NCBI GenBank assembly: GCA_905220665.1
Contig: CAJNAR010000149.1
Location: 1 to 64,000, forward strand
Direction of reading: 5' to 3'
Source of the DNA: Albugo candida
Lineage: Eukaryota; Oomycota; Peronosporomycetes; Albuginales; Albuginaceae
DNA length: 64,000 bases
The notes beneath the pieces were generated by a model. It did not search any database and was not told the origin of the DNA. It was given only the letters and a program-made list of their open reading frames with translations. Shown one piece after another: positions 23,569 to 36,881 of the stretch. Made by a program: the position numbers and the translations under genes. Every line of letters begins with the position of its first letter. Position 1 is the first letter of the stretch.

Positions 23569-26500
23569 CGATTGGTCAATAGTTGCCAGGATCACCTCGT
23601 GTTCCTTCTTTGTACAGTAATGTTATTGCCGAGTGACGTTGTGATCGAAGTAACATACCTCTTTCTAGCTGATATTCGAAAACGATCTTCAGACACTCGC
23701 CAAACGTTTCCGGATCAAGCTGATAAATTTTAGTTGGCAGTCCATCCATACCTGGAGAAGAACTACTCCGCATGTGCTTGATCGCTTCCGCCATCTCGGT
23801 CGTACTTCAGCGAGTTGAGAGACGGTCTTGTTCTGCTGAGGCAAGATAAACTTGAATCGAATCGAGTAACTTTTTTTGCTTTGTTTCACATGGAACATTT
23901 GAGTCGGTCTCAGAGCTATAAAGAGAGCCCATGACACCACCCCAATGATCTCTGAATTCGTCAATAATCTCCGTCGGGTTCGATGTCACGGTACCACATT
24001 TTTTGATGACATTTTCGATCAATACGCGACGACAAGATCTATCCGGAGGGCGAAAAACTAGACTCAACATCACGTCGGCTATCTTTTGCAACCTTTTTTT
24101 CAATTTTTTGAAGCTGTTTCTTGATTTTCGTCTTCCAACTTTCCCACATTTTACCGGGATACAAAGTTGTCCGTAACTGTTCGAGCACCAAATTCGCTTC
24201 CAATTTGATTGCTTCGACAACTTGAGGATATTCAAATAGTCGTAATGAACGTTTCCAATATCCTCGACCCGGAGATGAGTTGGATCTGCAAGTTACTTTT
24301 TGTGCCAGATGATCTCCCGCATGTCGAGGACGAAAATACTCAGAGGTTTTGTATACTTTATTGAATAGCTCTTCCGACATGCACATGTAATCTAGTCGAT
24401 TCTTGCGCGCTAATGGTCCTGTAAATACTTTTTAAGTCGGATGTTGAATTTGCCAAGCGTCTACCACACCCAACCGTGAAAGCCATTCCAAATACGCTAA
24501 TCAACTTGGTTCGTGTCGAATTGCTCCACTCGAAGCATCGATAGCTGGATCGAGTGGTGTGTTGAAATCACCGAATACGATATGTGTTGCGGTCGATTCG
24601 AAAGTGTCGGAGATCAATATCTCATAAAATACCACTCGTTCCTCGGCCTTGACCGGTGCATATAAATTGTATATATACACCGGTGCATCGTGAATGATAA
24701 GACGCAAAACCAAATAGCGATTTCGTATGGTTTGTTCGGTGCTATCTTCAGCTGTTGTATAATCGGGAACGTCCGAACGAATGATTGTCATGACGCCGCC
24801 ACTGTGATTTTAAGTCGGATGGAGAAAAGCACTGTTGTGATCATTGACAAACATTTTGCTGCATTTTTGAGGATAATAAAAAACCAAAATGAGTCCACTT
24901 GGTTGTGATCGTGAAATTTGGTTTCTTGAACACAACAAATGGAGTGTTGTGATAGGATGTGGTCGATAAAAAGATGACCATCTTTATAAATTACATTGCC
25001 ATTCACCTGAGTGATGAGACATTGTTCCACGTTGAAATAATCGAGGTGCCCTTAGAATTCACGCTGAAGTGCACCAGCAATCAACCTCGTTTCACCATCT
25101 GCTTTTTGGAGGTGGAGTGTTGCTTTCTCTTCTGGGAAAAAGCTGAGATTGACTGAGAGCTCGTTGATATCACCACAGAGAAGTCCTCGCGTTTTACCAC
25201 CAAACCATTGAGACGATGATTTTATTCCCACGTCGGAACGTTACAACAATATTAGCACATTGATCGGAAGTAAACGACAATGATGACCCGGAATCCAGAT
25301 CACTGGTCCATCGGTGAGATATTGTATCCAGTGATCGATTGTGTAGAATGTCGGGGCAGTACACATGAATAAAAGTTCCAACAACGAGAGAGCTTTCGTT
25401 GCTCGAGTCAAAACGATAACGATGTCCGGCACTGACGTCCACCACGACATTACTTTCTCCAACAAAACAGATCGCTTCGAGGGAACTTTTCCACCAACGT
25501 GGCGACTCTATCGCGTCACAAACGTAATATCTTCGCCGAGATTGTGTGTTGCAAAAACTCGATTTATCATGAGTAGATGCTCCACTTCATCCAAAGCTTT
25601 ATCATTCGACTCCATACACGCGAGTAGCACACCATTCATCGCGATCGGATGATCAATTGCCGCTCGGATATTTTTTTCCGGATTTGTGCAGAACTGGATT
25701 AGCTTCCGCACATGAGGAATGCAAGCATCCGCTTGAACCAACTTGTCCGGTCGGAGCGAGTGAAGGGCATTTTCTGGAACCGATTTCCATTAGCTCCCCT
25801 ACTTCACCAACTCCGGTCCGATTTCTTGATTGTTGTATGCCGTTTTTGATAATAGTGCGCCACCTCTTTTGGCATCCGTCCTTTCACGGGGATGATTTTG
25901 AACGCGATTTGCATTCTCCCGATTGGCAACCAGTTTTACTTTTCCGATCTCCGCCTCCATAGTTGCGAGCACGAAAATATGATTACTCGTCGCTAACTTT
26001 CGAAGCGCAAGAGGTGGTGCTTTGAAGACCATTTGTTCGAACGGCTCCACCCGGTTACGTTTTCCACTCGTCCATGCCAACTTCATGGATACATCTCAAT
26101 CCCTCTCTACCCGTGGTTGTGAATATGACTGACTGGTCAGTTGGAGGATGGGAGGAGTGGGTTGCAACAAGGCTGGTTCTCCTGGTGGTGTGATATTGGG
26201 GGGAGTGTTGAGCTACAACGAGATTTGATCGGAGAGCTTCCGTTCAGGTTCCCTCGCCTCCAATTCTTGACTGGGAACTGGATGCACTACCTTTTGTGGT
26301 ACCACCACGAGTGCTTTTGGCTCGGTGGTTTGTTTTTGTTGCTTTTTTATTTCTGGGTGTTGTGAATCTGAGTTGCGGATTGATTTTGGCATTGTTTTTG
26401 ATTATTGTTTTTGCTTTGGTGTTGCGGTGCTCCAGCGGCAGATGCTGCACCCAAATCAAGGACCACGTTGACCAAAACGTGGTCGTTCCGTTGGAATAGG

Positions 26501-27585
26501 AGCATTTTCTCCCTTGCTGGGTAAAGCTGTTTGTCGTAAGCGATTTGTTCAACCACTTTACCAACTCTATCCAGTTGTTGGGGGAACGTCAAACAACCAA
26601 AGTAAACTCGCCAAGTCGACATCACCACTTCCTTAGTGGGAATCGTCTCGCGAAAGGTGTCATGCACCACTTGACATCCGAGTTGTTGAAGATCGCGGAG
26701 TATGTTGTTCCGCTCCTCCTCCACGCATACGCCGATAACATCGAGGTAGTGTTTTGTTTCAAGACTATCAAACTCCCGAAAACAATACTTCTCTCCAAGG
26801 ATAGTCACCGGCTGACACTCCAACTGTTGGCAGGCATCCGCAGTGGTGACCATCACCCTGATGTTTTCCCAGGCATTTTGGACACCTGAGCGATGGAACG
26901 GCTCTCTAGTACACTTTCACAGACCGGACTGCCGTGGTCTCGCATCAGAGAGGATAAATTTTTCCCATTTGGAGTACGGGTCAAAACCGTCTCCAAGACA
27001 ATTGGGAAGATTGCTTTCCGGATTTGGAAAGGTCTTGCTGCTTCCAATTTCACAGACAAAACTGACCAATCCGAGTGCTCCCCATCAGCATATAGCTGTA
27101 GTATAGCCTAGATATCCGAGGCTTTCGGCTTTGGGAGCTCCACGCGAAATTTCGCCCGAAGCTCTAGCCTGGTCCTTACGCAAGGACTCCTGTGACTTCA
27201 TAAGGTCAGCAAGAGTCGGACTTGTAGTGTCGTCCACAGTTGCAGTTGCCTTTTGGTCACCCTGTGACGAGGCAATGATAGTACCGCACGTATCACGGTA
27301 TCTGACACCGGTAGTACCGGTATTGCCCTGTATTGTCACACTGGGCGTGGGGGTACTTTCCGCGTCATCACGCAAGGGTGATAGTTCATCAACAATCATG
27401 CAATCACCCAAAACAGGGTGACTCATGAGGGTTGCCACGTCACTACAAGTGGAAGCTAGTACCCTGGGTTGTGTCGATATGTCGACTTGAACCATTGTTT
27501 TTGAGAGGAAAGAGTTGAAAAAGTAGATTTTCGAGTTGTTTTGTACTAAATCGGCGGGTTACAGATTAGCCGGCAAATTGAGAAG
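23569..27585 (-). mobile_element. LINE (copy 2), 3'-truncated
   Basis: Read on the minus strand it has the same leader as the LINE at 44.09 kb, an ORF1 from 27495 to about 25190, then ORF2 with an AP endonuclease region (GDFNTPLDPAIDASSG, 24.5 kb) and the start of the RT domain (SSSPGMDGLP and AITLLYK). It stops at RGDPGNY, where copia sequence begins. ORF1 and ORF2 contain frameshifts. Compared with the 37-44 kb copy it is clearly diverged, so it is older. Confidence 0.85.
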
Positions 27586-28334
27586 TTTTGTATATAAGCT
27601 CAGTAGATGTTCTAGTCCCCAGAACACTGAAAAACGGACGTGTTGTGTATATGATCGTTTTGCCTTCTTTGATAACATATTAATTTTGTGGGATCGGTGC
27701 GGGTCAAGTTTGAATATAAATACCGCAAGGTATACTATCAAAGTGATCGTGTTCGTCCTCACCACGAGCAATCCTTGATGAAAACCTCGCTGCCCTATAC
27801 GTCCCATTTGGCATAGCATGCTAATATATACATGGTCGCTGGAGAAGTGGATGAACAGACCACTTCACACGTGTCCAAGCAATCAAGCGTGGTCGACCAA
27901 ATTGTCGCTGTTCGGGTGATTGAAGCTGGCAAGTAACTTCGATTTGAAGTAAGTTGCGAGCTGACCAAAGACCATTAATTGAAACTAAGACTACTTTGAA
28001 AAGATCCCGTCACATTTCGCGATACGTTTGTAGCTACTTGGCCACTGATGATAACAGCATCTCTCTTTGGCAGCTGCTGAAATTCTCTGACACGAGACGA
28101 GCTGAATCGGTTTTTGTTAGACCTTATTCATAGCCAGAAGGTATTTTGTGAGATTTAAGCAGTGTTCTGAAGTCAATTCATGCACGTGAGACGCAACTCC
28201 TTCGTTGTCATCGATGTAAATTGTTACCCGATGTACAATCACAAGACCCATCACGCAATTGCAAACACTTTTGATCTTCTATCCGTTGACCAGCTTTGTA
28301 AAGTTGTCATGGTCGCACTCTTCTTGAGTTGATT
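27586..28334. other. Spacer, no gene seen
   Basis: Between the LINE leader and the GH31 pseudogene. The N-terminal part of the GH31 gene may extend into it, but I could not align that part. Confidence 0.35.
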
Positions 28335-30790
28335 CCCAACACATCCCGCAACACAATTTTATCAGCGTCATGGCTCCGCAGCATGTCGAGTCTAGACGAT
28401 GTATATGGCACTGCACAGTGTCAAATTTGTATGATCCGATTGAACTTCACCGTCGTAGACCAAAACAACTCATGGACGTAAGCTACTGTATATCTCGCAG
28501 ACGAAAGACTACGAGAAGTCTTCACTCAGCTTGCTGACTCAATTGCATCATTTGCGCCCATCGAAAAGAATTCTAAAAACCAGCGAGCTTTTGATCAACT
28601 CTATATCACGTAAAGGGGTTGGTACTCCTCTTGTTGTGCTCACTGACAACGAAATGATAATCTCGGTGAACGATCATAGCCAATTCCACTTTGGATACCT
28701 AAAATACAGAGATCCCATCCCATCCACAAGCACCAGAGAAAGACCCACAAGACATCTGCAACGGTGAAGACCTCGTCAGAAATTTATAATGGTACATAAA
28801 TCTTCGCTTGGGAGGAAGACCGGCTCGCAATCATATCGATCGAACCAAAGAAGCCAACTGATGGAATACCAGTACTGATAGTGATAGAACCGAAGACGGC
28901 TGGGAGCAGTATTTTGGCGATCATACTGATAGACCGGTATTCGGTACCACTTCCGTTGGCGTCGATATCTCGTTTTACAGCTCGCAGCAACTTCGCCAAT
29001 TGTATGGACTTCCCGAGAACGTGACCGATTTCGTGTCATCCTTAATGATGAAATTGAATGATGGAATTAAGTGATCCATATCGTCGGTGCGTTTTGCCAT
29101 AATCCCTCAGAACGCTTGTGGACGTGATATCCGATGCAAATACACGCAAGAAGACGAGTCATTGGATGAGCGAGTCGGTTTTCTTGGACGTCTTCTTACT
29201 CGTTGGACGTCTTCCTCAATCCGCCGCCACGCAGCATGTTCCATTGACCGGAACCGATTCCATGCCGCCTTTTCTTGCACTCGGGTACCATTAGTGTCGC
29301 TGAGCTATAGAAATGAGTGTGACGTTGATCAAATAAAATCCAGCTTTGATCAGCGCAGCATCCCGTACGATGTCTTGTGGCTAGACATCGAGCATACTGA
29401 TGAAAAGGTATCTCACATGGAATCCAATACATTTTGCAAGTCCGATTTTTATGCACGAGAATTTGGCGATTGTTTGGACGCAACGTTGTCACGATCGTGG
29501 ATCCCCATATCAGGATCGATCCCGCGTATTACGTGCATTTCAAAGAGAAATCGTTGAAATATTAAGTCAAGGGTGAGTATGGGAACGATTTTTATGGATG
29601 GTGTTAGCCTAGAGATTCGCCGTACTTGGACTTTACGAGCCATCAAGGTGATCTGCCCTTTTGTTCCGATATGAGACATATGTTGGAAGTACTTCTTCTC
29701 TGTACACTTGAAACGATAGGAATGAGCCATTCGTGTCAGAAGTGTCAATGCATAAAGGATCACAATTTGTATGGTTTCCATATGCAATTTTTTTTTTTTT
29801 TTTTTGCAGAAAGCGACTCTGGAAAAAAGAACAATTCATACGACAATCACCGTCATTGATCGAGTACTCTGGTCGTGACACTGATATTCAAGAGGATATG
29901 AGAAGACCATTTGTTCTTTCCAGGTCTTTTTTGCCGAATCCCAACGTTTTGGTGCCTTTGCGGGTCTCACATTTGTCGGTGCTGATATTCTAGGAGTTTT
30001 TTGGAATATCGATACATAGCTTCTTACACGAAGGTATCAAGCTGCAGCGTACCAGCAGCCGTTCTTCCATGGACACGTACATCATGATTCCGATCGTTGT
30101 GAGCCATAAGTTTTCGGTGAACCACATACGTGACACATTCGCTCGGTTATACATGAGCGATACAGTCTGCTTTCACAGCTGTACACACTCTTTACATTTT
30201 TCGACTGATGGGCTTCCGACAATTCGTCCATAATCATACCACTTCCATTCAGATGAGATTTTGTATCAAGAGGATGCTTCTTATTGGATTCTGATCTTTT
30301 GATCCATCCAGTGGTAGAACCGGGTATCACCAGCATATCTGTGTCCTTACCGTCCCATTCTATTTGGTATAGTGTTTTTTAGCATTACAAGACAATTCTC
30401 GGTCAAGGTAAACTTCGTGACGGGAGCCCAGGCCGAGTGAACATATGCTGGTCTTTATACAAGGCGGAAGCATTGCCACACGAAAACGTCGCTTTCTCCG
30501 AATTTTTGCTTTGTTACATCGTGATTCGGTGAGTCTGTTGATCGCATTGAATGCGAATGTGTCAGCCAAAGGGCGATTGTACATCGATGATAAGCGCAAA
30601 TTTGCGAACACAGTAGGCAATCGCTTCAATTTGGTGCATTTTAGATGTACAATAAATGGATTACAATCGTTTGTGGTGGCGAATGAGTATGCGTCGTCAA
30701 TTGTGTCGAAAGAATCGAAATCTACGGTTTCGGAGCGCTGTATTAAGTTCCGACAAACCTTTTGCGTGACTTTGAAGTTGTTAACGCTGT
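28335..30790 (+). pseudogene. GH31 alpha-glucosidase pseudogene (glucosidase II alpha-subunit-like)
   Basis: Across three plus-strand frames the sequence follows a GH31 enzyme from N-terminal to C-terminal parts. It shows GTTSVGVDISF with QLYGLPE (28.94-29.02 kb), IPYDVLWLDIEHTD (29.36-29.40 kb), VTIVDPHIRIDP (29.49 kb), then the nucleophile region as NDRNEP preceded by a TGA in place of Trp (29.71 kb). Next come RRPFVLSRSF, a catalytic-domain end with FFHGHVHHDSDR (30.09 kb), LLIHPVVEPG (30.30 kb) and FIQGGSIATRKRR with LYIDDKRKF (30.45-30.60 kb). Glucosidase II trims glucose from N-glycans in the ER. Many shifts, stops and a small deletion after RSF make this copy dead. An intact paralogue presumably exists elsewhere in the genome. 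Confidence 0.85.
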
Positions 30791-30886
30791 GATTTCTGCG
30801 GAAACAAACGTCAAGAAGACGACATGGAAAGCGATGTTTCGTAACAGCTTTTGAATCTAACATACGACTCGGATTTGGATCAATAT

Positions 30887-31030
30887 GATCGTGCGGAAGC
30901 CCGCGTTGATATTGCATGAAGTCTGAAAACTTCAATCTCACTATGGAGACCGGTAATACCGGCTGCAGCAATGTGACGCTTTGCACAAGTACTAAACGAA
31001 TTTGTGTGCATGGTAACGATCCCATAATCT
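30887..31030 (+). repeat. Unidentified flank repeat X (left copy)
   Basis: A stretch of about 135-140 bp starting GATCGTGCGGAAGCCCGCG resembles, at roughly 85 percent by eye, the reverse complement of 36882-37017. It sits just upstream of the 5'-truncated LINE. No protein family is recognisable. Confidence 0.7.
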
Positions 31031-31038
31031 GTGTATGC

Positions 31039-34000
31039 ATTTCAACACACCACTCGATCCAGCTATCGATGCTTCGAATGGAACAATTCGGCACGAACCA
31101 AGTCGATTAGCGTGTTTGGAATGGCTTTCAAAGCTGGGTGTGGTAGACGCTTGGCGAATCCAACATCCGACTGAAAAAGTATTTACAGGACCATTACCAC
31201 GCAAGAATCGACTTGATTATATCTGCATGTCGGAAGAGCTATTCAACATGGTATACAAAACCTCTGAGTATTTTCGTCCACGACATGCGGGAGATCATCT
31301 GGCACAAAAAGTAACTTTTGCAAATCCAACTCAATCTCCGGGTCGAGGATATTGGAAATGTTCATTACGACTATTTGAATATCCTAAAGTTGTCGAAGCA
31401 ATCAAATTGGAAGCGATTTTGGTGCTCGAACAGTTACGGACAACTTCGAATCCCGGTAAAATGCGGGAAAGTTGGAAGACGAAAATCAAGAAACAGCTTC
31501 AAAGCATTGAAAAAAAGTTGCAAAAGATAGCCGACGTGATGTTGAGTCTAGCCAGCGTGTTTTGGAAGTCGCAGCAGCTCGATATCGCATCCAAAACACC
31601 AATGAGTCACGGTATTTTTACGAATCGAGTCTCCAACAATTTAAAATTTCAGTCGAAAACAACGCGAGATACAACCAAGATGAAAGCTTCGACCATCACG
31701 TGAAGCATATGGAGAACTCTTCCAAGTATTTTTTTCGCCCTCCGGATAGTTCTTGTCGTCGCGTGCCGATCGAAAATGTTACCAAAAAATGTGGTACCGT
31801 GACATCGAACCCGAGGGAGATTATTGACGAATTCAGAGATCATTGGGGTGGTGTCATGGGCTCTGTTTATAGCTCAGAGACCGACTCAAATGTTCCAAGT
31901 GGAAGAAAGCAAAAACAGGTACTCGATTCGATTCAAGTTTCACTTGCCTCAGCAGAGCAAGACCGTCTCTCCACTCGGTTAAGTACGACCGAGATGGCGG
32001 AAGCGATCAAGCACATGCGGAGTAGTTCTTCTCCAGGTATGGATGGACTACCAGCTGCATTTTTTATCAGCTTGATCTGGAAACGTTTGGCGAGTGTTTG
32101 AAGATCGTGTTCGAATATCAGCTGGAAAGAGGAATTTTACTTCGATCACATCGTCACTCGGCAATAACATTATTGTACAAAAAAGGATCACGAGGTGATC
32201 CTGGCAACTATCGACCGATCGCACTGCTTTGCGTCGATGTGAAAGTACTTTCAAAAGTGTTGGCGTATCGATTGCAACGTTTTTTGCCAAAATTGATCCA
32301 TCAAGATCAAAAAGCATTTGTGCACGGAAGGTCAATGCATCATCATATTCGACATCTTACCGACATCCAAGACTTGGTCACTCATCGTGGAGAGGAAGCT
32401 TATGCGACTTTTCTCGACTTTGAGAAAGCTTATGATCGAGTCAATTGGACGTACATGTTTCGCGGTTTGGAAAAAATGGTCGTTGGGAAAAGTTTCATCG
32501 ACTGGGTTCGTCTTATGTACAATAACACAAAGGCGCAGTTGATGATTAATGGAAATATCACACCGTCCATTACACCACAACGTGGAGTGAAACAAGGTGA
32601 TCCTCTCTCAGCATTACTTTTTCTGATGACGATCGAACCTTTGGGAAATCTACTTCGTCAACATGAAGAACATGGCATTTGGATTAATGGCACGACTGTC
32701 GCAACTGGATTATTTTTTGCGGACGATTCGACATTGCTTTCAGAGACACCAAATGGTGTTTTGACGCAACTCGAACTCGTCCAAGTCTATTGCGATGGAT
32801 CTGGGTGCGAAACTCAACTTGAGTAAATCATCCTTGCTCTCGTTGAATTTGACCAAGCCATGTCCACGTATTCCCAATTTGACCATAATGGGTCCGGAGG
32901 ATTCGGTCAAGTATTTGGGTATTCCGTTCGGCCAGACACCGACTCATTCGATGGTTATTTCAACTCTCGACAAGCGTTTTTACGATGGGTTTGGTGTATG
33001 GTTTCGACGAGCAAGAACTGTCCGTGGTCGACTACTGGTTGTGCAGACGATGATTTTATCACGTTTGTGGCATTACACGATGCACGTAGACATACCAGCA
33101 GCGACAATTCGACAGTGGCAATCGATGTTAAATCGATTTGTGCTTGGTCGGAAACACAAAAAAGATTCAAAACATGTTCACCTACTCAGCAAAGAGTTTT
33201 TATATCTTCGCCGACAAGATGGTGGACTACAAGTTCCTTTTTTGGTGGGACGACTAAAGCTACAACGTATTAAATTCCTTCAGCAGTTCGCATCCGATGC
33301 GTCAACAATTATTCCTGCGAATTGGACAACTGCTTCGACGGAATTATTGCAACTTATGCAACCTTCCTTTGGACCACACAAGCCGATGGATATATTCACC
33401 ATCGCACCACATCGACATAGGAAAATGGTTCACTGGGAAAGCACATCTTCATGGTGGAAACACGCATTTAAAATGTGGCATCAGATGGATTGGAGCATTT
33501 CAATATCAGATTCAAATGTTTCACAACGCCGTCAGTACTACATGAAACAACCGATGTGGTTTCACTGCGACCAAAAGTTACATTACGAAGCTGCTACTTG
33601 TCATCCGAGTACGCAAAACGTTTGGTACAATCTTGGCATGGTGGATGAACCACATCGAACATTTCGAAAATCGTTTGCCACACTTTTTGACGTTCGAAGT
33701 TTGCAAGACTTTTTTCGTGAAAGCGACACATGGCCAACGAAGGAGATTTTGTCGCCAACTATTACAACGACGAAGAGCTCAACACATCGGATATGGCTGA
33801 AGAAAAGTTGCTGAGTCGACTTTACAATGAAGTCACTCAGATTCTCCAGCGTTCCACTCGACGATTGGTCTCATCACTTGGATTATACCAACCACAAGTG
33901 GCAGATCATTTTATGTGGGAGTAAAAAGCAAGGAACGGAAACATTATTTTCCATCCATTCCACGCTCGCAACTCTCACGAATCGTCTGGAAACCTGCCGA

Positions 34001-35030
34001 ACCAACCAAGAGTCATCCGATGTCGACACATTGGTCATCACGGGAGAGATCGGACGCACTGGATTCAGAACGAGTTCGAACTTTTATGGCTACATCACGG
34101 CATCTTCGAAAACGTGTATTACCAATTTTCGAGGATTTACAGTTTCGTCTCGCCTTTCGGATGTTGCCAGTTCGATCTTGTTTCTGGTTCTTAAAGGATA
34201 TTCAGCCCGACATTATATTGTGCACGCAGCCTTCGTGTGGGGCAGTGGAATCCGATCAACATCTCTTTCTAGAGTGTGATCACACGGCACAGTTATGGAG
34301 GGAGTTACTCCCTAGTTGGGATCAGGTTTTTCTCCTCTCGACCACGTTGGACGCATATTGCACGTGCAATCGTACCAGCACTACGGTCGGACTGGAAAGA
34401 ATATATCGACATTATATCAGATTTATGGCTTGCATTGCAAGCGATGACACTGCACTTCGTCTGGACAGATCGGAATCGTCGTTTGTTCGATCAGCGATCA
34501 GCAACTCCGACAGTTCCAGCACTTTCCGTCATTTCCACCACGTTTAGTGCGCACGTTCGGTACTTTCGAAGACAGTGTTACGACCAAGACGAACGCATTC
34601 GGCTTGCAAAGGTGCTGGATCAACTCGCAACGCAAGGATCATTTGGTGGATTTTTCAGAAGTCGAAGATCATTGCTGCGGGTACGGCACAGGCGAGTGGA
34701 ACGGCAAGTGCAACTCAGATCCTAGTCCTAGTTGGCTGGTTCTGCTCACCGTAGTGTGGCGCACACCAATTTGCAAACCACGGTACTTTTGGACCATTTT
34801 TACAACTTAACAACTTTTTCAACTTTACAGCATTTACAAGCTGGACACAGTCTCGTATTAAGGGTGCTGAGGCTACTACGATACGAGATTATCAACGGAA
34901 CGACATTTTATCATCTCTCACAGGTAGTTCACGAAACGTTTTTTATATGTATATATGTTATTTAAGATAGCCTAGGCAACTAGAGAAGTCAGTTAGTCTA
35001 ATTCTAGTAATATAGACACCTTCAACTGAT
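31039..35030 (+). mobile_element. LINE, 5'-truncated copy (left arm of inverted repeat)
   Basis: The copy starts inside the ORF2 endonuclease domain (HFNTPLDPAID) and runs to the LINE 3' end. It carries the RT motifs FLDFEKAYDRVNW, GVKQGDPLS and FFADDS (FADD at 32716-32727), and a C-terminal zinc-finger-like CTQPSCGAVESDQHLFLEC. It mirrors 37015-41007 with about three differences noticed over 4 kb: an A/G at 31070-31075, one T fewer near 33852, and an A/T near 34030. ORF2 is split by at least five frameshifts, four of which I can see in both arms. Truncation at the 5' end is typical of LINE insertion. Confidence 0.92.
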
Positions 35031-35060
35031 TGATGATCAGACTCAGCATACACAATTTAA

Positions 35061-35995
35061 ACCAATAGCGTTGCTTGGACGAGTACGATCATATGAACTG
35101 CTACGATCGACAGACGCATGCGAACCGTACCGCTGAACCAGTTACCACGAATTTCATCCATGGCTTCTGAACTCGCATTGGTTGTTTTGGTTTCTTCATT
35201 CGATAAAACCATGTGCGCTTTCTTTAAAACAGGTAATTCGAAGGTGCCAATATCACACTTCTCAGCAGAAGCACACAGCTGACAGATTTGAGCATACCCG
35301 ACGCGCTAACATCCTTGCTTTTTACCACATTGTGGCACATTGTAGTAGCACGGAGGATTCATCGAAGCGAGCTGCATTGGACTTGGAAGTGGTCTAAAAT
35401 ACTCTACTGATTGTGCTGGAATCTGGGAGCTGCCTTTGGCAAAAAATCTTAATAACTCTCTCTGCGCGCTTCCCATTGGCTTTTGGATCTGTTGATAAAA
35501 ACCCCTTCTCAAATCTCCCAGTTTGTATATCAGCTTCAATTCGATATTTTTATCACCGACTTCGGACCATTCCATGAAATTCGCATACGGGTGCCCTGTC
35601 TCTGGATTTTTGATACTTATAATCGCAACTACATCGTCCAAAGGGACCCAGCCTAAAATACTGTACGCAAACGTACAGTCGACGCCGTTGGATGCGACGC
35701 CAATATCACATAATCCCTTTTTCGTACTTTTGCGACAAGCTGCATTTTTTTTGTCCCAAGATTTGGTCGGACAAGAGTTCGGAAAGAAATTCAGTAAGAG
35801 TTTCGGTGCGGTGCACATGGGTCGGTACTCGTATATCCGCCACCCACAAAGGGTCCTATATTTGGTTGCTAATGGTCTCCATTGAATTGAAAGCATCCCG
35901 GCGCAAACTTGTCTTCTTTCAAAGGCGTACATCGCCATCATCCACCGGTATCATTCGACCATACTCGTACGTCTCCCAACTATTTTGAAATTGAG
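35061..35995 (-). pseudogene. Cysteine-rich secreted-protein pseudogene (oomycete-type family)
   Basis: The minus-strand frame from 35941 reads CRKSTKKGLCDIGVASNGVD, CTFAYSILGWVPLDDVVAI, NPETGHPYANFMEWSEVG and NPPCYYNVPQCGKKQGC. It then meets a single TAG at about 35306 and continues in the same frame with YAQICQLCASAEKCDIG, a Ser/Thr-rich stretch and a hydrophobic C-terminus ending near 35061. The even Cys pattern and the hydrophobic tail suggest a secreted, possibly GPI-anchored protein. From memory it resembles a family of oomycete secreted cysteine-rich proteins of unknown function. The upstream part (36163-35951) is in another frame, so the gene is broken there too or has an intron I could not place. 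Confidence 0.55.
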
Positions 35996-36126
35996 CAGTG
36001 GACGCATTTTTGGCTGCACCATATCAATCTCGTAAACGACCAAGCTTTTAGCATTGTTTTTACGATTGCATCGATTCTCGGAGAAGTGTCCATTCACGTT
36101 GATACATTCGGCCTGAACATCCACCA

Positions 36127-36810
36127 TCACACCTTCCACTGATTCCGTATTGAAGTTATCCATTGCAGATATGCGCTCTTTTGTTCAGAGCTAGAGGCTC
36201 CATACGATGATAGAAACCGTCCTTCCATCGGATTCGAAGTATCGGATTGCGCTCGTGCGTGAACCACGCGAACTCTTCGCATAGGATACGCGTCCTTCGT
36301 CGGTATCGCCTGATTTGATCCTGGAATCGTCCGTTGGACTTTCTTCAAGTCTACCATGTGGGCCGATGTCGAGATGATTGGTGTGCTGCTGCTTTCAGCG
36401 GGATCGGAAATGAGAGAGTACACAGTATCGGCATGTAGCTCCCGTGGTCTGGATTCTCTACCGATCTTGATCAAAGGGTGAGGAAATGCGGACGATTAAA
36501 GGTCTTAGGAAGCGTCAATGCCAAAGTGTCGCTCGATAGCTCCAAAGATGCGATTCGTATTGGCAGATGGAAGATTACCAGGAAAATACATCGAGTGAAT
36601 GACATGAATGCTTTTTGTTCGTCGCTTTTGCAACTGAGAGTGTATTTCATTGGCCTGCGGGCAAATAGAAAGCGTAATGAGAATTTGATAATTTTTGATC
36701 GATGACAATGAATGACAGAAAACTGTCACATCTTCTGAGAAGCGCATCCCTCCATCGCCATCACTGCCGATGCAATTGCATGCGTTGAAGAAAAAAGACT
36801 TCAATTTAAA
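36127..36810 (-). other. Unidentified coding-like segments
   Basis: Two minus-strand frames, 36804-36505 (Cys near the start, then SQLQKRRTKSIHVIHSMYF) and 36474-36127 (Ser/Arg-rich), lie upstream of the broken secreted-protein gene on the same strand. A TTTGCCCGCAG acceptor-like site lies near 36655. They could be upstream exons of that gene or a different broken gene. I do not recognise them. Confidence 0.3.
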
Positions 36811-36881
36811 AGATAATACAACCGAACATCATTTGTACTAAATCGTTTATACTGCTACAACGATGCATCTACAAACACAAC

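Noticed and set aside
29788..29805. T18 run as a retrotransposon tail
   Set aside because: It is followed directly by GCAG and lies within the GH31 pseudogene, so a polypyrimidine tract of an old intron is more likely.
30360..31094. A 244-codon minus-strand open frame as a gene
   Set aside because: It is the antisense of the GH31 pseudogene C-terminal region, whose plus-strand motifs (FIQGGSIATRKRR, LYIDDKRKF) explain the sequence.
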